DNA of 64,000 bases, taken from Flavobacteriaceae bacterium. Lineage in GTDB: Bacteria > Bacteroidota > Bacteroidia > Flavobacteriales > Flavobacteriaceae. This document shows positions 1-9,090 of the stretch, piece by piece. The notes under the pieces were generated by a model, which worked only from the letters and a program-made list of their open reading frames with translations, did not search any database and was not told where the DNA came from. How positions within the stretch are numbered: the first letter of the stretch is position 1; the number at the start of each line of letters is the position of its first letter. Where the stretch lies: contig SIHP01000004.1 of NCBI GenBank assembly GCA_004762155.1, forward strand, positions 265,147 through 329,146, read 5' to 3'. The position numbers and the translations under genes are program-made.

Positions 1-2061
1 TCAATGTATAAAGAATGGGAAGATGATATTCAAAATGAAGATATGTTCCTTAGATATATTTCTTTGTTTGTTCTTACAAAAGATGAAATTCTCGATAAAC
101 CTAATGAAATTATACTCAGTAGAACTTATCTTGGAAATGCTAAAGCTCTATTTAATGGTGATAAATACTTAGATACTTGTATGTCTATGATAACTTTTGG
201 TGTTAAAAAAGAATTAGCTGACGAAGTCCTATTAGATAGACAATTAAGAACTGCATTAAGAGAAGGGAGAACTGATCTAATAAAAGCTTCTATAAAGCAC
301 AGAGCCTTTGAAAAATATTTTATAAAAGCAAATTCAACAATAAGTATAGGTTTAAAATACGATGGGTTAGTTAGTGTTTATCAAATTGTTAGTGAAGTGT
401 TTTCTCCAAATATGATGAAGTCTTTTTGGGAAACTTTTGGAAGAGAGATAAAAAATCTTGATGTTTTCAAAGAATTTAATGACAATCATAAGGCTATTTT
501 AATTAATACAAATGAAAATATTGGTAATGATATTATAGGAAGAATTTTACGAAAATTAAAAGAAAACTTTAAAGATGAAGATGTAGAAATAAAATATTTT
601 TCGCAACTTTTAATAATTGAAGAATTTATATATAAGGAGAACTTATCGATAAACTTATTTTCTTTGATAGAAAACGTAAATTTTAAACCTAAACCTTATT
701 TAGAGTTTTTAAAAAAAGTAAAAGGAAATTTTAAAAAATATAAAATTAACTATGTCAAGGAAGAGTTATTATCATCATTTTTAAAAAATGATGATAATAT
801 AGATGTTGATCTAGTTAATAATAGTTTAAATGAATTAAAAATCATAAAAAAAGAATTAGATATTAAGGAAATTATTGAAAGATTAATAAATAAAATTAAT
901 ACTTATTCACAAGAGAATCTAGAAGGGTTCTCTAAATATTTAAGAATTTTACGTGGTATAGGAAGTATACCTTTAAAACTTAATTTAACTTCCTCTTTAT
1001 ACACTATATCTTTTAGAAGATTAGATGAGCACGATATATACTTTGATATAACCTGTATTGCAATATCAAATCTTGAAAACAACTATCATTTTCATAATTC
1101 AATAGAGAAATTGACAGAAAATCAAGTACTTGATGTTTCAAATAAAATAGAAACTTATATTACATTTAATGATTTACTAAAATTAACAATTAATAATAGC
1201 AATATTAAAAATCTGAAAAAAATCATCTATACTTTAACTGAAAATAACGAAAGTCTTTCTGTATTAGATTTAAATTGGATATTAACGAATTTTGATGAAG
1301 TTTCAAGTAAAGTATATGAAAATGATGAAAAAAAAATAAACCTTTTAATAGAGAAATTAAATTTTAACAGCAACTTTAATTCAAAACCTAACACAATATC
1401 TAAATCTTTTTATAAATATTTAAATCGTCAAGATTTGAAACTAATTAAAATCGTTACAAAACAATCTTTAAATTATTTTCAGAATTTAACAAAAGATGAG
1501 TTATATAAATCATTTAAAAAAACAAATATTGATTTTAATATCTTTTCAGATTTATTAAAAAATAATTTAATAAATAATTTTTCAGATGCTTTTTATAGTT
1601 CATATGATGATTATATGAAGAACATTGCTCAAGAAAAGGACTCTATACCAAGTTATGAGGTTTGGGATATAATCATAGATATTCTTAATAAAAATAAATT
1701 AGAAAGTACATTCTCTAGTGTTAGAGATATTTTTATTAATGATAGAGGAGAATTAAAAGAAGATGACTTACTTTTTTTTGAAAAAGGTTTAATTAAACAT
1801 GGAAACTTAAAAAAGAAACCAAATATTGTTACATTAAAAATTATTATACCTTTAATAAAACTTAATGAGAATTTTGAAATATTTTTAGATAATCATGATT
1901 TTTTATCAGAAATTATAAATTTATCAGAAACACATAAAGAGTCTGCTATTGGAGAATTACAATTAAAATATGATTCTAATAAATATAACGATGATAAAAG
2001 AATGATTGAAATATCAAAAAAATTAAATTTTAAAAATAATATTGAAAATAAAAATGATTAA
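1..2061 (+). CDS. Large hypothetical protein, probably 5'-truncated by the window edge
   Basis: The reading frame is open from the first base, with no stop before the ATG at 4, so the gene may begin outside the window; at least 685 residues are visible. I do not recognise a family. The protein is rich in Lys, Asn, Ile and Leu, has no signal peptide or membrane segment, and reads as an all-helical repeat-like protein. The early segment with LSRTYLGNAKALF reads like the interior of a protein, as in the C-terminal helical part of large STAND or KAP-type P-loop ATPases, but no nucleotide-binding motif is visible, so this is only a guess. It is markedly more AT-rich (many ATA and AAA codons) than the protease gene downstream, which fits accessory or transferred DNA. 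A 188-base gap separates it from the next gene. Confidence 0.6.
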   Translation, partial: SMYKEWEDDIQNEDMFLRYISLFVLTKDEILDKPNEIILSRTYLGNAKALFNGDKYLDTCMSMITFGVKKELADEVLLDRQLRTALREGRTDLIKASIKHRAFEKYFIKANSTISIGLKYDGLVSVYQIVSEVFSPNMMKSFWETFGREIKNLDVFKEFNDNHKAILINTNENIGNDIIGRILRKLKENFKDEDVEIKYFSQLLIIEEFIYKENLSINLFSLIENVNFKPKPYLEFLKKVKGNFKKYKINYVKEELLSSFLKNDDNIDVDLVNNSLNELKIIKKELDIKEIIERLINKINTYSQENLEGFSKYLRILRGIGSIPLKLNLTSSLYTISFRRLDEHDIYFDITCIAISNLENNYHFHNSIEKLTENQVLDVSNKIETYITFNDLLKLTINNSNIKNLKKIIYTLTENNESLSVLDLNWILTNFDEVSSKVYENDEKKINLLIEKLNFNSNFNSKPNTISKSFYKYLNRQDLKLIKIVTKQSLNYFQNLTKDELYKSFKKTNIDFNIFSDLLKNNLINNFSDAFYSSYDDYMKNIAQEKDSIPSYEVWDIIIDILNKNKLESTFSSVRDIFINDRGELKEDDLLFFEKGLIKHGNLKKKPNIVTLKIIIPLIKLNENFEIFLDNHDFLSEIINLSETHKESAIGELQLKYDSNKYNDDKRMIEISKKLNFKNNIENKND

Positions 2062-2194
2062 TATTTTATAAATACTTGGATAAGTATCTAAACCTACCAC
2101 ATCTCGTTAAAAAGATCAAAAACAACTTACAAAACCAAATCATTTTAACAAGTATAGCATATAGCGATTAAACCCATAAAAAAGATTTAATTGC

Positions 2195-2202
2195 TATCTT
2201 TC
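2195..2202 (+). promoter_or_regulatory. Possible -7 element for the M16 protease gene
   Basis: TATCTTTC differs from the Bacteroidetes -7 consensus TAnnTTTG only in the last base and lies 47 bases before the ATG at 2250. No clear -33 TTG is present at the right spacing, so this is a weak call. Confidence 0.3.
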
Positions 2203-2249
2203 GTTTTCAATTCAAACAAAATTTATTTAATTCAAATTTTTATTTATCA

Positions 2250-5075
2250 ATGAGAGGTTCTATACTAACACTTATTTTTTGTGGACTCATTTTTTGTGCT
2301 TGTAAAACAGAAAAAGAAACAAAAAACGAAAAAGAATTTAAACTAGACTATGAGAAATTTACTTTAGACAATGGTTTAGAAGTAATATTACATGAAGATC
2401 ATAGTGATCCTATAGTTGCAGTAGCAACCATAATGCATGTAGGTTCTAACAGAGAAAAACCAGGGAAAACTGGTTTTGCGCACTTTTTTGAACATATGAG
2501 TTTTAACGATTCGGAAAATGTTCCGGTTGGTGCAAACAGAAAAATGATTCCAGAATGGGGTGGAAGTAGAAATGGAGGAACTTGGAGCGATGCCACCATT
2601 TATTATGAAGTTGTACCAAAAGATGCTTTTGAAAAAATCCTTTGGATAGATTCAGATCGTTTTGGATACATGATTAATACCGTTACAGATGCGGCATTAG
2701 AACGTGAAAAACAAGTAGTAAAAAATGAAAAACGCCAACGTGTAGATAATGCTCCTTATGGATATACGGATGAAATTATTAGAAAAAACTTGTATCCAGA
2801 AGGACATCCGTATAGTTGGACAGTAATTGGTGCTTTACCTGATTTACAAGCAGCAACTGTAGCAGATGTAAAAGAATTTTATACACAATATTATGGTGCC
2901 AAAAACGGGTCTTTAGTTATTGCGGGTGATATAAATATTGCAGAAACGAAAGAATTGGTTAAAAAATGGTTTGGTGAAATACCAAGCGGACCAGATGTTG
3001 CTGCTTTACCAGCAATGCCTGTAATTTTAGAAGAAACAAAATCGTTGTATTTTGAAGATAATTTTGCAAAATTACCTGAATTACGAATGATAATACCAAC
3101 TGTAGAAGAATATCATAAAGATATTTATGCACTTCAGGTTTTAGGAGAATTATTAAGCGGAAGTAAAAATGCGCCTTTATATCAAGTTATTGTTGAAGAG
3201 AAAAAATTAGCTCCAAATATTAGAGCGAGTCAAAGAGGTAGTGAAATTGCTGGAGAATTTATAATTAGAGCACGTGCTAATGTAGGTAAAGATTTAGATG
3301 ATTTAAAGTTAGCTATTGAAGAAGGTTTACAACGTTTTGAAAAAAATGGAGTTAATGAAAAAGATTTAAAACGTATAAAAGCAGAATTAGAAACACAATT
3401 GTATCAAGGAATTAGTACTGTTTTAAATAAAGCGTTTCAATTAGTACAATACAACGAATTTAAAGGAGATCCTGGTTATATTAGTAAAGAAGCAACTTTA
3501 ACAGAAGCTGTAACTGCTGCAGATGTAATGCGCGTTTATAATCAATATATAAAAAATAAAAACTATGTATTAACAAGTTTTGTACCGAAAGGAAAACTAG
3601 ATTTAACAGTTGAAAATGCAGAAAAAGCAACAGTTTGGATAGAAGAAGTAAAACAAAATGTAGCTAATGAAGAAGTAGGACAAGGTAAAGAAGCTACTTA
3701 CGAAAAAACACCAAGTACACATGATAGAAGTGAACCTGCTTTTGGTGAATTGCCTTTATTTAAATCTCCTGAAGTTTGGACAAGTTCTTTAGAAAATGGA
3801 ATGAAAGTTTACGGAATTGAAAATAATGAAGTTCCTTTAGTTCAGTTTGATATTACAATTCCTGGTGGACATTTATTAGATCCTAAAGGAAAAGAAGGTG
3901 TTGCCAATTTATTAAGTGATTTAATGATGGAAGGAACTGCTACTAAAACTCCTGCGGAGTTAGAAGAAGCTATTGGAATGTTAGGAGCAAGTATAAATGT
4001 GTATACAGCTAATGAAGATTTTCATATTACTGGTGCTAGTTTAACAAAGAATTTTGAAGCTACAATAGCATTGGTAAAAGAAATATTATTAGAGCCTCGT
4101 TGGGACGAAAAGGAATTTGAGAGATTAAAACAAGCCTTAAATACTTCATTAAAAGGTAGAGAAGCAAATCCAAGAGCTATTGCCGGATTAATATACAATA
4201 AGTTGGTTTATGGACAAGAGCATATTTTTAGTGTTCCAAGTTCTGGTACTTTAGCTTCGGTTGAAAATATTACGTTAAATGATTTAAAAGCGTATTATAA
4301 ATTATTATCACCAAAAAAAGCCAAACTTCATGTAGCAGGTGCTATTTCAAAAGAAAAAACAATAGCAATAGCAAACAGTATTAATGATTTTAAAGGTGAA
4401 CTAGTTAATTTACCTAAACAAACTCTACCAACAACATCTAAAGCTGGTAATCTTTATTTTATAGATGTGCCTAATTCAAAACAATCTGTTATTTATATTT
4501 TTAAATTGGCTTTATCTAGTGCAGATGAAGATGCGAATAATTTAGAATTTGCAAATGATATTTTAGGAGGTGGTTCAAGTGGACGTTTATTTCAAACGTT
4601 ACGAATAGAAAAAGGATATACTTACGGAGCATATTCTGGTATTGGAAATACTTTAGAAGTTGCTCCTTTTGTTTTAAGAACAAGCGTAAGAGCCAATGCT
4701 ACTTTAAAATCTTTAGAAATTATTAAAAACATGCTTCAAAATTATGCTACTGATTTTACAGAAAAAGATGTTGAACTTACTAAAAATAAATTATTAAAGT
4801 CAGATACTAGAGCTTTTGAAAGTTTAAATGCCAAGTTAGCTATGGTTCGTGATATGAGTAAAAATAATAAACCAGCAAACTTTGCAGAGGAAGACCAAGC
4901 AGAATTGGTTGCTATGACCTTAGATGATTATAAAAACATTATTAATAAATACATTCAAGAAAATGAAATGATTTATTTAATTGTTGGAGATAAGGCTACC
5001 CAATTAGAAGAGGTAAAACAATTAGGAAAACCTGTAATTGAGTTAGATATTTATGGAAATCCAATTAAAAAATAA
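2250..5075 (+). CDS. M16 family zinc metalloprotease, outer-envelope lipoprotein
   Basis: Secreted peptidase of the pitrilysin/M16 family, 941 aa, with two homologous halves as in the long form of the family. Residues 1-18 form an SPII signal ending in a lipobox (FCAC), so it should be a membrane-anchored lipoprotein. The inverted zinc site HFFEH is at residues 78-82, and the distal Glu lies in the ALEREKQVVKNE segment near residue 160, the family spacing. The C-terminal half (from about residue 500) lacks this motif and would be the inactive clam-shell partner; it retains the usual GGGSSGRLFQTLR segment. The gene stands alone between an upstream unknown gene and a strong terminator. Substrates are presumably peptides in the periplasm or outside the cell; that part is inference. 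Confidence 0.93.
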   Translation: MRGSILTLIFCGLIFCACKTEKETKNEKEFKLDYEKFTLDNGLEVILHEDHSDPIVAVATIMHVGSNREKPGKTGFAHFFEHMSFNDSENVPVGANRKMIPEWGGSRNGGTWSDATIYYEVVPKDAFEKILWIDSDRFGYMINTVTDAALEREKQVVKNEKRQRVDNAPYGYTDEIIRKNLYPEGHPYSWTVIGALPDLQAATVADVKEFYTQYYGAKNGSLVIAGDINIAETKELVKKWFGEIPSGPDVAALPAMPVILEETKSLYFEDNFAKLPELRMIIPTVEEYHKDIYALQVLGELLSGSKNAPLYQVIVEEKKLAPNIRASQRGSEIAGEFIIRARANVGKDLDDLKLAIEEGLQRFEKNGVNEKDLKRIKAELETQLYQGISTVLNKAFQLVQYNEFKGDPGYISKEATLTEAVTAADVMRVYNQYIKNKNYVLTSFVPKGKLDLTVENAEKATVWIEEVKQNVANEEVGQGKEATYEKTPSTHDRSEPAFGELPLFKSPEVWTSSLENGMKVYGIENNEVPLVQFDITIPGGHLLDPKGKEGVANLLSDLMMEGTATKTPAELEEAIGMLGASINVYTANEDFHITGASLTKNFEATIALVKEILLEPRWDEKEFERLKQALNTSLKGREANPRAIAGLIYNKLVYGQEHIFSVPSSGTLASVENITLNDLKAYYKLLSPKKAKLHVAGAISKEKTIAIANSINDFKGELVNLPKQTLPTTSKAGNLYFIDVPNSKQSVIYIFKLALSSADEDANNLEFANDILGGGSSGRLFQTLRIEKGYTYGAYSGIGNTLEVAPFVLRTSVRANATLKSLEIIKNMLQNYATDFTEKDVELTKNKLLKSDTRAFESLNAKLAMVRDMSKNNKPANFAEEDQAELVAMTLDDYKNIINKYIQENEMIYLIVGDKATQLEEVKQLGKPVIELDIYGNPIKK

Positions 5076-5115
5076 AGTTTTATAAAAAATTAATTATTTT
5101 TAAATAAAATATAAA

Positions 5116-5151
5116 TGTATTGAGAGCAGCTGTTCTCAGTACATTTTTTTT
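5116..5151 (+). terminator. Rho-independent terminator after the M16 protease
   Basis: Ten-base arms TGTATTGAGA (5116-5125) and TCTCAGTACA (5134-5143), one G-T wobble, followed by eight T residues. Confidence 0.75.
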
Positions 5152-5217
5152 AGCTATAATTTATTAATAAAATCAATAACAAAATTAATTTGGTAGCATT
5201 CCCAATAAAAGAGTGTT

Positions 5218-5225
5218 TATCTTTG
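5218..5225 (+). promoter_or_regulatory. Bacteroidetes -7 promoter element (TATCTTTG)
   Basis: Exact match to TAnnTTTG, 14 bases before the ATG at 5240. An upstream in-frame ATG at 5213 would start before the expected transcription start, so this element decides in favour of the 5240 start. A TTTG lies upstream near 5189, but its spacing is longer than usual. Confidence 0.6.
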
Positions 5226-5239
5226 CAAAAAAATATTTA

Positions 5240-6574
5240 ATGTCAAAAACCTTTTCAGATTTAGGAGTTAACAAACAGTTACAACAAAGTTTAGCTGAAT
5301 TACAGATTTCTAAACCAACAGATATTCAACAAAAAATAATATCTGTTTTATTAAACCAAAAAGAAGATGTAGTTGCTTTAGCAAAAACAGGTACTGGTAA
5401 AACAGCAGCTTTTGGTTTACCTATATTGCAATTAATTAATACAGAAAACACAAATATTCAGGCTGTTGTTTTGGCACCAACAAGAGAATTAGGACAACAG
5501 ATTTATACTAATTTAGTTTCTTACGCTACCAACAGTCCAGCTATTGTTATTACTTCAATTTGTGGAGGAACACCAATAAAACCTCAAATAGAAAGTTTAA
5601 AAAGCACAACACATGTTGTTGTAGCTACACCTGGTCGTTTGGTGGATTTAATTGAACGCAAGGCTATTGATATAAAAAACATAGCTCATTTTATTTTAGA
5701 TGAAGCAGATGAGATTGTTAGTGCTTTAAAAGAAGGTTTAGATGCCATTATAGCTGAAATTCCAAAAACAAGAAGAACATTACTTTTTACAGCAACAATG
5801 TCTGGAAAAGTAAAACAATTGGTTCAGAATTACATGTCTAAACATGTAGTACATATAGAAGCAGATATGGCTTCTGTTGGTCATCAAGGAATAGATCATC
5901 AATATGTTGTGGTAAAACCTATAGAAAAGTTAGAAGTTTTACTACATTTTTTAAATTCAAAAGAAGGTCAACGTGGAATTATTTTTTGTAAAACCAAAGC
6001 TGCTGTAAATAAGTTAGCTAAAAATTTAGCCATTAATAAATTCTCTTCTGGAGCTTTACACGGAAGCTTAACACAAGGAATTCGTGACCGAATTATGGGA
6101 CAGTTTAGAGAAGGACATATTAATATTTTAGTTGCAACAGATTTAGCTGCACGTGGAATTGATGTAAAAGATGTAGCATATGTAGTAAATTATCATTTAC
6201 CAGATACGTATGAAGCATATGTACATAGAAGTGGACGTACAGCAAGAGCAGGAGCAAAGGGATTATCCTTAACTGTTTTACAAGAAGAAGAAGTAGTAGA
6301 TATTGCTGATTTTGAAAAAGAATTAGATATTCGTTTTACAGCATTTAAAAAAGCAAACGCTCAAAGTATTGAAGAAAATAACGGATTATTATGGGCGAAA
6401 AAAATATTTAAGACCAAACCTAATCGTCAGGTTTCAGAAGAATTTAAAAGTAAAATAAAAACGATATTCCATCATTTAACAAAAGAGGAATTGGTAGATA
6501 AAATATTGGCAGATTATTTATCGCAAACCAATATTGGTAGTAAAAAAGAAAAAAAGGTTAAAAAGAACTCATAA
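5240..6574 (+). CDS. DEAD-box ATP-dependent RNA helicase
   Basis: RNA helicase of the RhlE/DeaD type, 444 aa. Motifs in order: Q motif PTDIQQ (26-31), Walker A AKTGTGKT (48-55), PTREL (80-84), TPGR (130-133), DEAD (154-157), TAT in motif III (184-186, in place of SAT), DLAARGID in motif V (301-308) and HRSGRTARAG motif VI (329-338). A short lysine-rich tail follows. The start is placed at 5240 because a -7 promoter element overlaps the more upstream in-frame ATG. Only two bases separate it from a second helicase gene, so the pair is probably co-transcribed. Likely roles are RNA unwinding in ribosome assembly or mRNA turnover; the specific substrate cannot be read from the sequence. Confidence 0.93.
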   Translation: MSKTFSDLGVNKQLQQSLAELQISKPTDIQQKIISVLLNQKEDVVALAKTGTGKTAAFGLPILQLINTENTNIQAVVLAPTRELGQQIYTNLVSYATNSPAIVITSICGGTPIKPQIESLKSTTHVVVATPGRLVDLIERKAIDIKNIAHFILDEADEIVSALKEGLDAIIAEIPKTRRTLLFTATMSGKVKQLVQNYMSKHVVHIEADMASVGHQGIDHQYVVVKPIEKLEVLLHFLNSKEGQRGIIFCKTKAAVNKLAKNLAINKFSSGALHGSLTQGIRDRIMGQFREGHINILVATDLAARGIDVKDVAYVVNYHLPDTYEAYVHRSGRTARAGAKGLSLTVLQEEEVVDIADFEKELDIRFTAFKKANAQSIEENNGLLWAKKIFKTKPNRQVSEEFKSKIKTIFHHLTKEELVDKILADYLSQTNIGSKKEKKVKKNS

Positions 6575-6576
6575 TT

Positions 6577-7890
6577 ATGGCAAATACAATTAAAAGTCAG
6601 CAAGATATTTTAACCAAATTAAATATCCATGAATTGCATCCAATGCAAGAGCAAGCAATTTCTGTAATTGAATCAACAACAAATACATTATTACTTTCAC
6701 CTACAGGTTCTGGAAAAACACTAGCTTTTTTATTACCAATAATAGCAACATTAGATGCAAATAATACAAATGTTCAAGTTCTTATTTTAGTTCCTTCAAG
6801 AGAATTAGCAATACAAATAGAACAAGTTGCTAGAAATATGGGATCTGGTTTTAAAATTAATGCTGTTTATGGTGGAAGATCAATGGCTAAAGATAAAATA
6901 GAATTAAAACATGTTCCTGCTATTTTAATAGGAACTCCAGGAAGAATTTCGGATCATTTTAGTAACGAACGTTTTTCTTTAGATAGTATTAAAACCATTA
7001 TTTTAGATGAGTTTGATAAGTCTTTAGAAGTTGGTTTTGAATACGAAATGAGAGGAATTATAAACCAATTGCCTAATTTAAATAAACGTGTACTAACATC
7101 AGCTACACAAGGAGTAGAAGTACCTAGTTTTGTTCGTTTTGATAAACCAACAGTTTTAAATTACTTAAAGAAAAAAGGAGTTTCAAAACTAACAATTCAA
7201 ACTGTAGTTGCAGAAAATAAAGGAAAACAACAAACGTTGTTAGATTTGTTATTGCATATTGGTAATGAACAAGGTATTATATTTTGTAATTTAAGAGATA
7301 GTATAGATCAAGTAAGCGCTTATTTAGAAAAAAATAAAATAAGTCATGCTTGTTTTTCTGGAGGAATGGAGCAAAAAGATAGAGAACGTTCTTTGATTAA
7401 ATTCAGAAACGGAACTTCACAAATTTTATTAGCTACTGATTTGGCTGCTCGTGGAATTGACATTCCGGATATGCAATATATTATTCATTACGAATTACCA
7501 AAGGCTTTAGAAGAGTTTACGCATAGAAATGGTAGAACTGCAAGAGCAGGAGCTAAAGGTACAGCATATGTGTTAAAAGCATCTAAAGAGCGTTTACCAG
7601 ATTTTATTTCTAAAAAAAGCCCTTTAGATATTTCTAAAAAAGCACCTTATAAACCACAATTTTGGGAAACTTTATTTATTTCTGGAGGAAGAAAAGATAA
7701 GATTTCTAAAGGAGATATTGCTGGTTTGTTTTTTAAACAAGGAGGAATAAACAAAGATCAATTAGGTATTATAGAGTTAAAACAAGATTGTGCTTTTGTT
7801 GCAATTCCGTTAGCAATAGCTAGTGAATTGGTAGAAAAGCTAAACAATACCAGATTAAAAAAGAAAAAAGTACGTGTAACTATTTTGTAG
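6577..7890 (+). CDS. DEAD-box-like RNA helicase with DbpA-type RNA-binding domain
   Basis: A 437 aa helicase in tandem with the preceding one but not a recent copy. Walker A is SPTGSGKT (41-48). Motif II reads DEFD (144-147) rather than DEAD; motif III is SAT; motif VI is HRNGRTARAG. The C-terminal 75 residues, from about 364, match the DbpA RNA-binding domain (ISGGRKDKISKGDIAGLF ... CAFVAIP), which in DbpA targets 23S rRNA, so a ribosome-assembly role is likely. It follows the upstream helicase by two bases and is closed by a good terminator, so the two form a two-gene operon. Confidence 0.92.
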   Translation: MANTIKSQQDILTKLNIHELHPMQEQAISVIESTTNTLLLSPTGSGKTLAFLLPIIATLDANNTNVQVLILVPSRELAIQIEQVARNMGSGFKINAVYGGRSMAKDKIELKHVPAILIGTPGRISDHFSNERFSLDSIKTIILDEFDKSLEVGFEYEMRGIINQLPNLNKRVLTSATQGVEVPSFVRFDKPTVLNYLKKKGVSKLTIQTVVAENKGKQQTLLDLLLHIGNEQGIIFCNLRDSIDQVSAYLEKNKISHACFSGGMEQKDRERSLIKFRNGTSQILLATDLAARGIDIPDMQYIIHYELPKALEEFTHRNGRTARAGAKGTAYVLKASKERLPDFISKKSPLDISKKAPYKPQFWETLFISGGRKDKISKGDIAGLFFKQGGINKDQLGIIELKQDCAFVAIPLAIASELVEKLNNTRLKKKKVRVTIL

Positions 7891-7911
7891 TTTTAAGAAT
7901 ACTTTAGCTTA

Positions 7912-7947
7912 AAAAAAGGATAAAACGTAAAAGTTTTATCCTTTTTT
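7912..7947 (+). terminator. Terminator after the helicase pair
   Basis: Fifteen-base perfect arms (7912-7926 and 7933-7947) with a six-base loop; the A-rich left arm and T-rich right arm make it symmetrical. Confidence 0.85.
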
Positions 7948-8002
7948 ACGTCTAAATATAATAATATTACACACTTTCTTTAATTAACTAAATGATTTAA
8001 AA

Positions 8003-8908
8003 ATGAAAATTAAAATAGTAGCCATTATCATAAGTTGTTTTTTCTTATCATGTAGTAGCAATAAACTTCAGCCAGTATCTACAAAAGAAAAAGTTACGCT
8101 TCCAAAAAATGATCAGTTTAATGCGTATTGGTATTCTGGTAAAGCTGAATTAAATAGTTACGAATTAGAGCAATCTCGATATGGAGAAATTCGTAATGGA
8201 GAGGTAGTATTGGTATTTGTAACAGAACCATTTTCTTTAAGTAAACAAGTGAAGTTAGATTATCCTCAAAAAGCCGAAAAAGACAAGGTTTCGGTAATGA
8301 AATTGAATCATATCAGAAAATTTAAAACAGGAATTTATGACTACAGTATTATGAATTCTATTTTTACGCCAATAGATGCTCAAAATCATCCTAATACGTT
8401 AAAGTTAAACACAAGTATTCAAGAATGGTGTGGTCATACGTTTACACAGTTAAATCTGGAAGAAAATAGTTATCATTATAAACAATTGAGTTATTTTGAA
8501 TCTGAAGGAGATACAGAAACAACTATTGCTAAAGGTTTATTAGAAGATGAGTTGTTTACGCGTATTCGTTTAAATGAAGGAAAATTACCTTTGGGAGAAA
8601 TTGATTTAATTTTTTCAGTTTTATATAGTCGTTCTTCACATCAAAAATTGCAAGTTGCTAAAGCTAAAATTAGTAAAACCGAATCAGACGATGTGTTAAA
8701 ATATAAAATTGAATATGCAAACTTTAATAGAATTGTTACAATTGATGTTCAAAATAAGTTTCCTTTTAAAATACTGTCATGGACAGAAAATAATGGTGAT
8801 GGTTTACTAACTAAAGCAGTATTGAAAAAAAGTATTAAAGAAGCGTATTGGAGTAAAAAAAAGGTAAGTGATGAAGCCAAAAGAAAAGAGTTACAACTAG
8901 TTTGGTAA
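8003..8908 (+). CDS. Conserved flavobacterial lipoprotein of unknown function
   Basis: Lipoprotein of 301 aa: signal MKIKIVAIIISCFFLSC with a lipobox Cys at 17. The body (FNAYWYSGKAELNSYELEQSRYGEIR ..., then VQEWCGHTF-like SIQEWCGHTFTQLN) belongs to a family I know from many Flavobacteriaceae. From memory it is sometimes carried in databases under the label septum formation inhibitor Maf; the sequence has no Maf motifs (the real Maf is at 62003-62578), so that label should not be used. No catalytic motif is visible. It is a single-gene unit facing the TIM-barrel gene, with a bidirectional terminator in between. Confidence 0.8.
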   Translation: MKIKIVAIIISCFFLSCSSNKLQPVSTKEKVTLPKNDQFNAYWYSGKAELNSYELEQSRYGEIRNGEVVLVFVTEPFSLSKQVKLDYPQKAEKDKVSVMKLNHIRKFKTGIYDYSIMNSIFTPIDAQNHPNTLKLNTSIQEWCGHTFTQLNLEENSYHYKQLSYFESEGDTETTIAKGLLEDELFTRIRLNEGKLPLGEIDLIFSVLYSRSSHQKLQVAKAKISKTESDDVLKYKIEYANFNRIVTIDVQNKFPFKILSWTENNGDGLLTKAVLKKSIKEAYWSKKKVSDEAKRKELQLVW

Positions 8909-8955
8909 GACTTTTTTTGTATAGAGGCGAGAACTTATTAGTTACCAAAACTAAG

Positions 8956-8973
8956 TTTCGACTGCGCTCAACC
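8956..8973. repeat. Dispersed intergenic element containing TTTCGACTGCGCTCAA
   Basis: TTTCGACTGCGCTCAACC lies in the gap after the lipoprotein. Near-identical cores (TTTCGACTTCGCTCAATC and TTTCGACTTTGCTCAATC) occur twice in the 28.7-28.8 kb gap. I have the impression that such cores are common between genes in Flavobacteriaceae; here three copies can be seen directly. Confidence 0.55.
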
Positions 8974-9028
8974 AGACACTTTAAATGAAAGATGAGTTGT
9001 GATCTCGACTTCTACATAATTATTATTT

Positions 9029-9065
9029 AAAAAACCTCGTGAAATTCACTTATCACGAGGTTTTT
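9029..9065. terminator. Bidirectional terminator between convergent genes
   Basis: Arms AAAAACCTCGTGA and TCACGAGGTTTTT with a ten-base loop; A-run on one side and T-run on the other, serving both the lipoprotein gene (plus) and the TIM-barrel gene (minus). Confidence 0.88.
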
Positions 9066-9090
9066 ATGCTAAAAAATATAGTTAACAAAA

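Noticed and set aside
2072..2087. ATACTT/AAGTAT hairpin after the first gene
   Set aside because: Six-base AT-rich arms without a T-tract; not convincing as a terminator.
8003..8908. Label of septum formation inhibitor Maf for this lipoprotein family
   Set aside because: No Maf motif is present and the protein is exported; the true Maf is at 62003-62578.
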